This document shows positions 26,279 to 39,800 of a stretch of DNA of 64,000 nucleotides, in pieces; position 1 is the stretch's first letter, and each line of letters begins with the position of its first letter. Both the position numbers and the translations under genes were made by a program. The notes under the pieces are model-generated. The model saw nothing but the letters and a program-made list of their open reading frames with translations, made no database searches and was not told the DNA's origin. Source of the stretch: Penium margaritaceum (taxonomy: Eukaryota > Streptophyta > Zygnematophyceae > Desmidiales > Peniaceae); contig SZWC01000567.1 of the NCBI GenBank assembly GCA_023375785.1, positions 88,138 to 152,137 on the forward strand. Direction: 5' to 3'.

Positions 26279-27130
26279 CAATAAGTAGTAGCACGGTATG
26301 GCTACAAAAAAAGGCATATGCCACATATCATGACCAAAACAATTTCACTGTTTGTGGTCAATGTTGAAAACTCATAACACGAGTTGCAAATGGTCAGAGG
26401 GAGAAAAATGGCTTGAAAATACTTGTTCTCAACTAGCAAGTACAAAGATCTTCAATAAGTAGTGGCACAATGTGGCTACCATGCACAATGACCAACCAAA
26501 GTAGCCATATGTCACTTACCATGACCAAAGAGTTCCATTGTGTGTGGTCAATGTTAGCAACTCATAATACAAGTCACGAATGTTTGGAGGGAGAAACAAT
26601 GGTTTGGAAAAACTAGTTATTGAATACAAAGTACAAAAACCTTTGAGAAGTAGTGGCACGGTGTTTCTACCATGCACAATGACCAACCAAAGGAGGCATA
26701 TGTCGCTGATCATGACCAAAGAATTTCACTACGTGTGGTCAGCGTTGACATCGCATTTTACATGTCACAAATGGATCACAGGGGCAAACAATGGCTTAAA
26801 AATACTAGTTATTGACTAGTGAGTACAAAGACCTTCAATATGATGAAGTACAGTGTGGCTACCATGCACAATGACCAACCAAGGTAGGCATATGTCAAAG
26901 ACCATGACCACATAGTATCACTATGGGGGGNCAATAAGTAGTAGCACGGTATGGCTACAAAAAAAGGCATATGCCACATATCATGACCAAAACAATTTCA
27001 CTGTTTGTGGTCAATGTTGAAAACTCATAACACGAGTTGCAAATGGTCAGAGGGAGAAAAATGGCTTGAAAATACTTGTTCTCAACTAGCAAGTACAAAG
27101 ATCTTCAATAAGTAGTGGCACAATGTGGCT
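26279..27130 (+). repeat. Satellite B segment duplicated around the N at 26931
   Basis: CAATAAGTAGTAGCACGGTA and the following CTACAAAAAAAGGC form at 26279-26500 recur after the N from 26932. The bases just before the N (26719-26930) match 21859-22070. The N therefore joins two pieces that also occur elsewhere in the array. Confidence 0.75.
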
Positions 27131-30100
27131 ACCATGCACAATGACCAACCAAAGTAGGCATGTGTCACTAATCAAGACCAAAGAATTTTACTATGAGTGG
27201 TCAACGTTGACAATCCATCATACTAGTCACAAATGTTAAGAGGGGGAAACAATGGTTTAGGCATACTAGTTGACAACTAGAAAGTACAAATACCTTCAGT
27301 TAGTAGTAGTACGGTGTGGCTACCATGCACAATAACCTACAAAAGTAGGCATTTGTCACTGACCATGATAAAAGAATTTCACTATGATTGGTCAACATTG
27401 ACAACTCATAATACGATTCGCAAATGGCCAGAGGAGGAAAACATGGGTTGGGAACACCAGAAAGTACAAAGACCTTCAATAAGCAGTGGCATGGTGTGGC
27501 TACCATGCACAATGACCTACCAAAGTATGCATATGTCACTGATCATGATCAAAGAAAACCACGATGATGGGTCAACATTCACAACTCATAATACAAGTCA
27601 GAAATGGTCAGAGGGGGAAACAATGGTTTGGGAATACTACTCATCAACTAGCAAGTACAAAGCACTTCAATAAGTAGTGGCATACCGTGGCTACCATGCA
27701 CAATGACCAACCAAATTAAGCATATGCCACTGACCATGAGCAAAGAATTCAACTATGTGTGGCCAATGTTGACAACTCATAACACGAGTCACAGATGGTC
27801 AGAGGGGGAAACAATGGTTTTGAAATAATAGGTATCAATTAGCACTTATAAAGATCTTCAACACATTGTGGCGCGGTGTGGCTACCATGCACAATGACCA
27901 GCCCAAGTAGGCATATGCCACTGAATATGACCAAAGAATTTAACTGTGATGGGTCAACGTTGACAACTCATAACACAAGTCACAAGTGTTCAGAGGGGAA
28001 AAAATGGTTTGGGAATACAAGTTATCAACTAATAAGTACAAAGAAGTTTAATTAATTGTGGCACGGTGTGGCTACCATGCATAATGACCAACCAAAGTAT
28101 GCATATGTCACTGATTATGACCAAAGAATTCCACTATGATGGGTCAACATTTACAATTCCTAAAACAATTCACAAATGGTCAGAGGGGTCAACAATATTT
28201 TGGGAACAATAGTTATCAACTAGCAAGTACAACGCCCTTTAATAAGTAGTGGCACTGTGTGACTACCATGCACACTTACCAACCTAATTAGGCATACATC
28301 ACTGACCATGACCAAAGACATTCACTATGTGTGGCGAATGTTGACAACACATAACACGAGTCACAAATGGTCAGAGGGGGTAACAATGGTTTGGAACACT
28401 AGGTGTTAACTAGCAAGTACGAAGATATTCAACAAGTAATGGCATGGTGTGGCTACTATGCACATTGACCAACCAAAGTAGGCAAATGTCACTGACTATG
28501 ACTAAAGAATTTCACTGTGATGGGTCAACGATGACAGCTCATAACACAAGTCACAAATATTCAGAGGGGAAGTAATGGTTTGGGAGAACTAGTTATCAAC
28601 TAGCAAGTACAAAGACTTTGAATAAGTAGAGGCACAGTATGGCTACCATGCACAATGACCAACCAAAGTATGCATACATCACTGATCATGAACAAAGAAT
28701 TCCATTATGATGGGTCAACATTCACAACTCATAATATAAGTCACAAATGGTTAGAGGGGAAAAGAATGAATTGAAAAAACTAGGCATCAACTAGCAAGTG
28801 AAAAGACCTTTGTTAAGTAGTGGCACTCTGTGGCTACCATGCACAATGACCAACCAAATTAGGCACATTTCACTGACCATGACCAAAGACTTTCACTATG
28901 TGTAGCCAATGTTGACAAGTCATAACGTGAATCACAAATGTTTAGAGGGGGAAAAATGGTTTGGAAACACTAGGTATCAACTAGAAAGCACAAAGATCTT
29001 CAATAAGTAGTGGAACTGTGTTGCTACCATGCACAATGAACAACCAAAGTAGGCATATGTTACTGACTATGACCAAAGAATCTCACCCTGATGGGTCAAC
29101 TTTGACAACTCATAGCACGAGCCAGAAATGGTCAGAGGGGAAACAATGGTTTGGGAACATTTGCTCTCAACTAGCAAGTGCACAGATCTCCAGTAATTTG
29201 TGGCACGGTGTGGCTAACATGCACAATGACCAACCAAAGTAGGCATATGACACTTCTGATGACCAAACGAATGTCACTGTGTGTGGTCAACGTTGACAAC
29301 TCATGACACGAGTCACAAATGGTCAGACAGGGAAGAATGGTTTGGGAATACTATTTATCAACTTTAAGTACAAATACCTTCAATAAGTAATGGCACGGTG
29401 TGGAGACCATGCATAATGACCAACCAAAATAGTTATATGTCACTGACCATGACCAAAAGAAATTCAGTATGTGTGGTCAATGTTGACAACTCATAACATG
29501 AACAAAAAATGGTCAGAAGGGGAAACAATGGTTTGGGAAAACTAGTTATTAACTGGCAAGTACAAAGACCTTCAATAAGCAGTGGTACGGTGTGGCTACC
29601 ACACACAACGACCAACCAAAGTAGGCGTATGTCACTGACCATGACCATAGAATTCTATTGTGTGTGGTCAACATTGACAACTCGTACTACGAGTCACAAA
29701 TGGTCAGAGGGGGGAAACAATGGTTTGGAAGTACTAGGTATCGACAAGCAAGTACAATGATCTTCAATAAGTAGTGGCACACTGTTGCTACCATACACAA
29801 TGACCAACCAATGTAGGCATATATCACTGACCATGACCAAAGAATTCCACTATGTGTGGTCAACATGGACAACCCGTAATACGAGTCACAAATGCGCAGA
29901 TAGAGGAAGAATAGTTTGCAAACTCTAGTTATTAACTAACAAGTACAATGACCTTGAATAAGTAGTGGCACGGTGTGGCTACCATGCAGAATGACCAACC
30001 AAAGTAGGTATATGTCACTGATCATGAGAACAGGATTTCACTACAATGGGTCAACGTTCACAACTCATGGTACGAGTCAGAAATGGTCAGAGGGGGAAAC

Positions 30101-31117
30101 AATGGTTTGGGAATACTTGTTATCAACTAGCAAGTACAAAGACCTCCAGTACGTAGTTACATGGGGTGGCTACCATGCACAATGACCGACCAAAGTAGGA
30201 ATATGCCACATACCATGACTAAAGAGTTCCACTGTGTGTGGTCAATGGTAACAGCTCAAAACACAGCTCACAAATGGTCAGAGGGAGAAGCAATGGTTTA
30301 GGAATACGAGTTATTAACTAGCAATTACAAAGAACTTCAAAAATTAGTTGCACGATGTAGCTACCATGCACAATGTCCAACCAAAGTAGGCATATGTCAC
30401 TAATCATGAGCAAAGAATTTCACTATGTGTGGTGAATGTTGACAACTCATAATACAAGTCACAAATGGTCGGGGGGAAACAATGGTTTGGGAATACTAGT
30501 TATCAGCTAGCAAGTACAAAGATCTTCAATAAGCAGTAGCACGGTGTGGCTACCATGCACAATGACCAACCAAAGTAGGAATATGTCACTGACCACATCC
30601 AAATAATTGTACTATGGGTGGCCAACGTTGACAATCCATAATATGAGTAACAAATGACAAGATGAGGAAAAAATGGTTTGGGAATAAAGGTTATCAACTA
30701 GCAAGTACAAAGACCTTTAATAAGCAGTGGCACGGTGTGGCTACCATGTACAATGACCAACCAAAGTAGGCATATGTCACTGATCATCACCAAATAATTT
30801 TTATGTGTGTGGTCAATGTTGACATATCATAATACAAGTCACAAAATGGTCAGAGGGGAATACAATGGTTTGATAATAATTGTTATTGACTAGCATGTAC
30901 AAACATTTTTATTAAGTATTGGCACGGTGTGGCTACCATGCACAATGACCGACCAAAGTAGAAATATGTCACTGACCATGACAGGAGAATTTCACTGTGG
31001 TTGGCCAACATTGACAACTCATAACACGAGTCACAAATGGCAGAGGGGTAAAAAATGGTATAAGAATACTAGTTATCAACTAGCAAGTACAAAGAACTTC
31101 ATTAAGTAGCGGCACGG

Positions 31118-31594
31118 TATGGCTACAATGTGCAATGACCAACAAAAGTAGGCATATGTTACGGGCCATGACCTACGAGTGTCATAATGTGTGGTCAATA
31201 TTGACAACTCATAATGCGAATGAAAGATGGTCAGAGAGAGGAAAAAATGTTGTGGAAATACTAGTTATTGAATAGAAAGTACAACCATCTTCAATAAGTA
31301 GTAGCACGGTGTGGCTACCATGCACAATGACCAACCAAAGTAGGCATATGTCACTNTATGGCTACAATGTGCAATGACCAACAAAAGTAGGCATATGTTA
31401 CGGGCCATGACCTACGAGTGTCATAATGTGTGGTCAATATTGACAACTCATAATGCGAATGAAAGATGGTCAGAGAGAGGAAAAATGTTGTGGAAATACT
31501 AGTTATTGAATAGAAAGTACAACCATCTTCAATAAATAGTAGCACGGTGTGGCTACCATGCACAATGACCAACCAAAGTAGGCATATGTCACTA
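31118..31594 (+). repeat. Satellite B duplication around the N at 31356
   Basis: Bases from 31118 (TATGGCTACAATGTGCAATG) to 31355 recur from 31357, with a one-base length change in an A run. One copy is probably an unmerged contig end. Confidence 0.8.
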
Positions 31595-32059
31595 ACCATG
31601 ACCGTATTTCACGATGTGTGTTCAACATTGACAAATCATAATGCGTTTCACAAATGGTCATAGGGGGAAACAATGGTTTGGGAATACTAGTTATCAACTA
31701 GCAAGTACAAAGACCTTCAATAAGTGGTGACATGGTGTAGCTACCATGCACAGTGACTAACCAAAGGAGGCATATGTCACTGATCATGACCAAATAATAC
31801 CACCATGTGTGGTCAACGTTGACGACACATAACACAAATGACAAATGGGCGAGAGGGGAAACAATGGTCTGGGAACACTAGATATCGACAAGCAAGTACA
31901 AATACCTTCAATTAGTAGTGGTTCGGTGTGGTTACCATGCGTAATGACCAAACCAAATAAGGTGTATGTCACTGATCATAATTAAAGAATTCCACTGTGT
32001 GGTCAACGTTGACGACACATAACACAAATGACAAATGGGCGAGAGGGGAAACAATGGTT

Positions 32060-32476
32060 TGGGAACACTAGATATCGACAAGCAAGTACAAATACCTTCA
32101 ATTAGTAGTGGTTCGGTGTGGTTACCATGCGTAATGACCAAACCAAATAAGGTGTATGTCACTGATCATAATTAAAGAATTCCACTGTGTGGTCAACGTT
32201 GACAACTCGTAATACAAGTCACAAATGGTAAGAGGGGATAACAATGGTTTTGGAATACTAGTAATCANTGGGAACACTAGATATCGACAAGCAAGTACAA
32301 ATACCTTCAATTAGTAGTGGTTCGGTGTGGTTACCATGCGTAATGACCAAACCAAATAAGGTGTATGTCACTGATCATAATTAAAGAATTCCACTGTGTG
32401 GTCAACGTTGACAACTCGTAATACAAGTCACAAATGGTAAGAGGGGATAAAAATGGTTTTGGAATACTAGTAATCA
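32060..32476 (+). repeat. Satellite B duplication around the N at 32268
   Basis: Bases 32060-32267 recur at 32269-32476 at an offset of 209 with about one difference. A further near-copy starts near 31870, so this part carries three related monomers with the rare GTTACCATGCGTAATGACC form. Confidence 0.8.
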
Positions 32477-33324
32477 ACTAGAAAACACAAAGATATTCAA
32501 TAAGCAGTGGCACGGTTTGGCGACCATGCACAATAACCAACCAAAGTAGGCATATAGAATTTACTATACCAAAGCGTTTCACAGTGTGTGGTCAGCGTTC
32601 ACGACCCATAACACGAGTCACAGGTGGTCAGAGGGGGAAACAATGGTTTGGGAATACTAGTTATCAACTAGCAAGAACAAGGAATTTCAGTAAGTAGTGG
32701 CACGTTATGGCTACCAAGCACAATGACCAACCAAAGTAGGCATATGTCACTGAACATGACCAGAAGAATTTCACTTTACGTGGTCAACGTTGACAGCTCA
32801 TAACACGAGTCACAAATTTCCAGAGACAGAAACAATGATTTGGAAACACAAGTTATCAAACAATAAGTATGAAGACCGTCAATAAGCAGTGGAACGATGT
32901 GGCTACCATGCACAATGACCAACCATAGAAGGCATATGTCACTGACCACGAGCAAAGAGGTTTTCTGTGTGTGGTCAATGTTGACAAATCATAACACAAG
33001 TCTCAAATGGTCTGAGGGGGGAACAATGGTTTGCAAACACTAGTTATCAACTAGCAGTTACAAAGATCTTCAATAAGTAGTGGCACGGTGGGGCCACCAT
33101 GAACAATGACCAACCAAAGTAGGCATATGACACTGACCAATCCCAAATTGTTTCACTATGTGTTGCAAACGGTGACAACTCATAACATGAGTCACATATG
33201 GTCAGAGGGGGAAACAATAGTTTGGGAATACTAGTTATTTTCTAGGAAGGACAGAGACCTTAGATAAGTAGTGGCACAATGACCAACCAAAGTAGGCATA
33301 TGTCACTTACCATGACCAAAGAGT

Positions 33325-33340
33325 TTCACGATAGCCACAC
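33325..33340. other. Orientation switch between satellite B arrays
   Basis: The forward monomer stops after CATGACCAAAGAGTTTCAC, and the next bases (GATAGCCACACCGTGCCA) are the reverse-complement monomer at a different phase. All satellite B to the right (to 44593, and 45980-46432) is in the inverted orientation. No N is present at the switch, so it is within one contig. A break within a satellite array followed by joining to an inverted copy would give this. Confidence 0.9.
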
Positions 33341-36300
33341 CGTGCCATGGCTTCTTGAATATCTTTGTACTTGCTAATAAATAACAAGTATTCTTAAATC
33401 ATTATTTCCCCCTCTTATCATTTGTGACTTGTATATTCAGCTGTGAATGTATAACACCCATAGTGCAATTCTTAGGTCATGGTCAGTGACACATGCCTAA
33501 CTTGGTTGGTCATTGTGCATGCTAGCCACCCTGTGCCACTACTTATGAAAGGTCTTTGTACTTGCTAGTTGATAATCATTATTTCCAAGACATTGTTTCC
33601 CCCTCTGACCATTTGTGACTCGTATTGTGATTTATCAATGTTGATGACACATAGTGAAACTATTTTTTCATGGTCAGTGACACATGCCTACTTTGGTTGG
33701 TCATTGTGCATGGTCGCCACACAGGGCCACTACGTATTGAAGATCTTTGTACTTGGTAGTCAATAACTGGTATATCCAAACCANCTTGGTTGGTCATTGT
33801 GCATGCTAGCCACCCTGTGCCACTACTTATGAAAGGTCTTTGTACTTGCTAGTTGATAATCATTATTTCCAAGACATTGTTTCCCCCTCTGACCATTTGT
33901 GACTCGTATTGTGATTTATCAATGTTGATGACACATAGTGAAACTATTTTTTCATGGTCAGTGACACATGCCTACTTTGGTTGGTCATTGTGCATGGTCG
34001 CCACACAGGGCCACTACGTATTGAAGATCTTTGTACTTGGTAGTCAATAACTGGTATATCCAAACCATTATTTCCTCATCTGACCATTTGTGACTTGTCG
34101 TATGAGTTCTTAACATTGACCAGATAAAGTGAAATTTTTGGGTCATAGTCAGTGACATACGCCCACTTTGGTTCGTGATTGTGCAGGGTAGCCACGCTTG
34201 TACTTGCTCGTCATTAACTAGCATTCCAAAACCATTGGTTCTCCCTTAGACCATTTGTGACTTATATTATGGATTGTCAACATTGACCATACACAATGGA
34301 ACTCTTTGGCAATGGGAAGTGACATATGCCTTCTTTGGTTGGTCATTGTGCATGGTAGCCATACTGTGCCAATACGTACCAAAGATCTTTGTACTTGTTA
34401 GTTTGTAAATAGAATTTCAAAACCATTGTTTTCCCCTCTCACCATTTGTGACTTGTATCATGGGTTTTCAATGTTGACCACAAATAGTGATATGATTTGG
34501 TCATGGTCTGTGACTTATACCTGCTTTGGTTGGTCAATATGCATGGTAGCCACACCGTGCCACTACTTATTGAATGTTTTTGTACTTTCTAGTGGATACC
34601 GGGTGTTCCCAAAACATTGTTTCTCCCTTTGGCTAGTTGTGACTCGTATTATGAGTAGTCAACGTTGACCACACACAGTGAAATTCTTTGGCCATGGTCA
34701 GAGACACATGCCTACTTTGGTTGGACATTGTGCATGGTAGCCACAACGTGCCAGTACTTATTGAAGGTCTTTGTACTTCCTAGTTAATACCTATTATTAC
34801 AAGACGATTGTTTCTCCCTTTTACCACGTGTGACTCATGTTATGAGTTGTCAATGTTGACCACACATAGTGAAATTCGTTGGTCATGGTCAGTGACATAT
34901 GCCCACTTTGGTTCGTCATTGTGCATGGTAGCCACACCGTGCCCCTACTTATTGAAAATCTTGCTAGTCAATACCTAGTATTCCCAAACAATTGCTTCTC
35001 CCTCTGAACATTAGTGACTCGTGTTATTAGTTGTCAATGTTGACCACAGATAGTGAAATCATTTCGTCACGGTCAGTGACAACTGCCTACTTTGGTTGGC
35101 CATTAAGCTTGGTATCCATACCGAGCCAGTACTTATTGAAGGTCTTTGTTCTTGCTAGCTGATAGCTTTAATTCCCAAACCATTTTCACCCTGTGACCAG
35201 TTGTGACTCGTGTTATGAGTTGTCAAGGTTAACCACACATGGTGAAATTCTTTGGTAATTGTCAGTGACATATGCCTACTTTGGTTGGTCATGATGCGTG
35301 GTAGCCACTGTGTGCCACTACTTATTGAAGGTCTTTGTACTTGCCAGTTGATGAATAGTATTTCCAAACCATTGTTTCCCCCTGTGCCAATTTGTGACTC
35401 ATGTTATGAGCTGTCAACGTTGACCACACATAGTGAAATTCTTTTATCATGGAGAGTGACATATGCCAACTTAGATTGGTCATTGTGCATGGTACCCACA
35501 CCGTGCCACCACTTATTGAAAGTCTTTGTACTTGCTAGTTGAAAACTAGTATTCCCACAACATTTCGACCCCCTCGTACCATTTGTGGCTTGCATTATGA
35601 GTTGTCAACAATGACCACACATAATGAAATTCTTTGGTCATGGTCAGTGACATATGCCTGTGTTGGTTGGTCATTGTGCATGGAAGCCATACCATGCCAC
35701 TACATGTAAAAGGTCTTCGTACTTGCTAGTCGATAACTGGTATGTGTAAACTATTATTTCTCCCGCTGACCATGTGTGAATTGTGTTATGAGTTGTCAAC
35801 GTTCACCAAACATGGTGAAATTCGTTGCTCATGGTCAGTGACATATGCCTACTTTGGTTGGTCATTTTGCATCGTAGCCACAGCGTGCCACTACTTACTG
35901 AAGGTCTTTGTACTTGGTTTAGTATATCCAGACCATTGTTTCCCCTTCTTACTATTTGTGCTTGTATTATGGATTGTCAACATTGACCACACACAGTGGA
36001 ATTCTTTGGTCATGGTCTGTGACATATTCTTACTTTGGTTGGTCAATATGCATGGTAACCACACCGTTCCACTACTTATTGAAGGACTTTGTACTTGCTA
36101 GTGGATACCTAGTGTATCCAAACCATTGTTTCCCCTTCTGACCATATGTGACTCATGTTATGAGTTGTCAACATTGACCACACACAGTGAAATTCATTGG
36201 TCATGGCTAGTGACATAAGTTTACTTTGGCTGGTCATTGTGCATGGTAGCCACACCGTGCCACTACGCATTGAAAATCTTGATAGTCAATACATAGCATT

Positions 36301-36627
36301 CCCAAACCATTGCTTCTCTCTCTGAACATTTTTTACTCGTGTTATGAGTTGTCAACATTGACCACACACAGTGAAATTCATTGGTCATGGTTAGTGACAT
36401 AAGATTACTTTGGTTGGTCATTGTGCATGGTAGCCACACCGTCCCACTACGTATTGAAAATCTTGATAGTCAATACATAGTATTCCCAAACCATTGCTTC
36501 TCTCTCTGAACATTTGTTACTTGTGTTATTAGTTGTCAATATTGACCACACATAGTGAAATTCTTTGGTCATGGTCAGTGACAACTGCCTACTTTGGTTG
36601 GTCATTAAGCTTGGTATCCATAATGGG

Positions 36628-36752
36628 CCACTACTTATTGAAGATCTTTGTACTTGCTAGTCGATAACTAGAAGCCCAAACCATTGTTCTCCCTCTGACC
36701 ATTTGTGACTAGTTATCGACTAGCAAGTACAAAGATCTTCAATAAGTAGTGG
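36628..36752. repeat. 43-bp perfect inverted repeat (fold-back) in satellite B
   Basis: Arm 36628-36670 (starting CCACTACTTATTGAAGATCT) is the exact reverse complement of 36710-36752, with a 39-bp spacer. The right arm is a piece of satellite B in the opposite orientation to its surroundings. The region to 36960 is further scrambled: the block at 36662-36722 recurs at about 36849-36909. Confidence 0.9.
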
Positions 36753-36770
36753 TCATTGTGAGTAGGCATG

Positions 36771-36816
36771 TGTCACTCACAATGACCAAAGAATTCTTTG
36801 GTCATTGTGAGTGACA
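36771..36816. repeat. Perfect 46-bp palindrome
   Basis: TGTCACTCACAATGACCAAA (36771-36790) is followed by GAATTC (36791-36796) and then the exact reverse complement, with no spacer. It joins forward and inverted satellite pieces tail to tail. An uninterrupted palindrome of this length is prone to extrusion or deletion, so it is either recent or an assembly product. Confidence 0.9.
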
Positions 36817-39800
36817 ACTGCCATTGGAATTCTTTGGTCATTGTGAGTCGATAACTAGAAGCCCAAACCATTGTTCTCCCTCTGACCATTTGTGACTAGT
36901 TATCGACTAACAAGTACAAAGATAACTAGTGGAAGATCTTTGTTCAATACCAAGCTTAATAGCCCAAACCATTGTTCTCCCTCTGACCATTTGTGACTCG
37001 TGTTATGCGTTGTCAAGGCTGAGTGGAATTCTTTGGTCATTGTGAGTGACACATGCCTACTTTGGTTGGTCATTGTGTATGGAAGCTACACGGTGCCACT
37101 ATTCATTGAAGGTCTTTGTGCTTGCTAGTAGATACCTAGTGATCCCAAACAATTGTTTCCCCCTCTGACCATTTGTGACTTGTGTTTTGAGTCGTCAACG
37201 TTCACCACACTGAGTGTAATTCTTTGGTCATGGTCAGTGACATATTCCTACTCTGGTTGGTCATTGTGCATGGTAGCTACAGGGTGCCACTACTCATTGA
37301 AGGTCTTTGTAATTGCTAGTTGATAACAAGTATTCCCAAACCATTGTTTCCCCCTCTGCCCATTTGTGACTCATGATATGAGCTGTCAACGTTGACCACA
37401 CATAGTGAAATCATCTGGTCATGGTCAGTGACATATGCCTACTTTGATTGGTCATTGGGCATGATAGCCACACTGTGCCACCACTTATCAAATGTTTTTG
37501 TATATGCTAATTGATAACTAGTATTCCCAAACCAATGTTTCCCTCTCTTATCATTTGTGGCTCCTATTGTGAGTTTTCGACATTGACCACACATAGTGAA
37601 AGTCTTTGGCCATGGTCAGTGACGTATGCCTACTTTTGTTGGTCATTGTGCACGGTAGCCACGCCGTGCCACTACTTTTAAAGGTTTTTGTACTTGCTAG
37701 CCGACACCTAGTATTCTCACACAAATGTTTCTCCCTCTTCGCATTTGTGACTTGTATTATGAGTTGTGAACATTGATCATACACAGTGAAATCCTGTGGT
37801 CATGTTAAGTGACATATGCCTACTTTGGTTGGTCATTATGCATGGTAGCTACACCAAGCAAATACGTATTGAAAATCTTTGTACTTGCTATTCAATAACT
37901 AGCATAACTAGCATTCCCAAACCATTTCCCCCCCTCTGACCATGTTTTAATTGTCTTATGAGTTATCAACGTTGACCACACATAGTGAAATTCTTTGGTC
38001 GTGGTTAATGAAATATGCCTACTTTGGTTGGTCATTGTGCATGGTAGCCACACCATGCCATTACTTATTGAAGGTATTTGTACTTACTAGATGATACCTT
38101 GTGTTCCCAAACCATTGTTCCCCCCTCTGGACATTTGTGACTTGAAGTTAACTACACATAGTGAAATTCTTTGGTCATGATCAGTGACATATGCCTACTT
38201 TGGTTGATTAGTATGCTTGGTATCCAGACCGTGCCAAACATTATTGAAGATCTTCATACTTGCCAGATGGAAGTTAGTATTCCCAAACCATTGTTTCTCC
38301 CTATGACCATTTCTGACTCATGTTCTGTGTTGTCAACGTTGACCACACATAGTGAAATCCTTTGGTCATGGTCAGTGACATACGCCTAGGTTGGTTGGTC
38401 ATTTTCCATGGTAGCCATAGCAAGCCACTATGTATTGAAGGTCTTCATACATACTAGACGATATCTAGTGTTTCCAAACCATTATGTCCATGTCGACCAC
38501 ACATAGTGAAAGTCTTTGGTCATGATAAGAGACACATGCCTACTTTGGTTGGTGATTGTGCATGATAGCCACACCGTGGCACTATTCATTGAGGGCCATT
38601 GTAGTTGCCAGTCGATACCTAGTAACCCAGAACATTGTTTCTTCCTCTGACCATTTGTGACTCGTGTTATGAGTTGTCAACGTTGACCACACATAGTGAA
38701 ATTCTTTGGTCATGGTCAGTGACATATGCATACATTGGTTGGTCATTACGCTTGGTATCCACACCGTGCCACTACTTATTGAAAGTCTTTGTACTTGCTA
38801 GTCAATAACTAGTGTTCCCCAATCATTGTTTCCCCTTTGACCATTTGTGACCTGTGTTATGGGTTGTCAACAACGACCACCCATAGTGAAACTCCTTTGG
38901 TCATGGTCAGTGACATATGCCTACTTTGGTTGGTCATTGCGCATGGTAGCCACACAATGCCACTAATTATTGAAGATCTTTGTACTTGCTAGACATTAGC
39001 TAGTGTTTCCACACCATTGTATCCCCCTTTGTCCATTTATGAGTTTTCAACATTGACCACACAATGAAACTCTTTGGTCACAGTCAGTGACATATGCCTG
39101 CTTTTGTTGGTCACTGTACATGGTAGCCATACCTTGCCACTTATTATTGAAGGTCTTTGCACTTGCAAGTTAATAGCTAGTTTTCTCAAATCATTGTTTC
39201 TCCCTCTGACCATTTGTGACTGATGTTATAGGTTGTGAATGTTGACCCATCATAGTGAAATCTTTGGTCATTTTTAGTGACGAATGCCTACTTTGGTTGG
39301 TCATTGTGCATGGTAGCCACACCGTGCCACTACGTTTTGAACGTCATTGCACTTGCTAGGTGATAACTAGTATTACCAAATCAATGTTTTACCCTCTAAC
39401 GATTTGTTACTTGTATCATGAGTTGTGAACGTTGACGCATCATAGTGAAGTTATTTGCTCATAGTCTGTGACATATGCCTACTTTGGTTGGTCATTTTGC
39501 ATTGTAGCTACACTGTGCCACTACGTATTGAAGATATTTGTACTTTCTAGTTAAGAACTACTCTTTCCAAACCATTTTTTCCCCCTCCGACCATTCGTGA
39601 CGCGTCTTATGGGTTGTGAACATTGACAACACATTGTGGAATTTGTTGGTAATAGGCTGTGACATACGCCCAGTTTGGTTGGTCAATATGCATGGTGGCT
39701 ACACCCGCTACTTCTTTTTTAAGGTCTTTGTACTTGCTAGATGATACCTAGTGTTGTTTAGCCATTGTTTCCCCTATGACCACCTGTGACTCGTGCTATG

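Larger units (their letters stand above)
12734..33330 (+). repeat. Satellite B, forward array: about 190-bp tandem repeat
   Basis: The monomer is about 190-191 bp; for example, the CCATGCA..ATGACCAACC motif recurs at 22383 and 22573. Conserved blocks in order are: ATGACCAACCAAAGTAGGCA, TATGTCACTGACCATGACCA, GTCAACGTTGACAACTCATA, GAGTCACAAATGGTCAGAGG, CTAGTTATCAACTAGCAAGT and TTCAATAAGTAGTGGCACGG. Two dyads recur in each monomer: GTCAACGTTGAC, and CTAGTT-ATC-AACTAG. Monomers differ from each other by substitutions and small indels, except in recent higher-order blocks. Frequent open frames of about 64 codons simply track the monomer length. Solo LTR copies interrupt the array, and N-linked duplications occur at 16463, 17350, 22812, 23240, 26931, 31356 and 32268. 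Confidence 0.95.
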
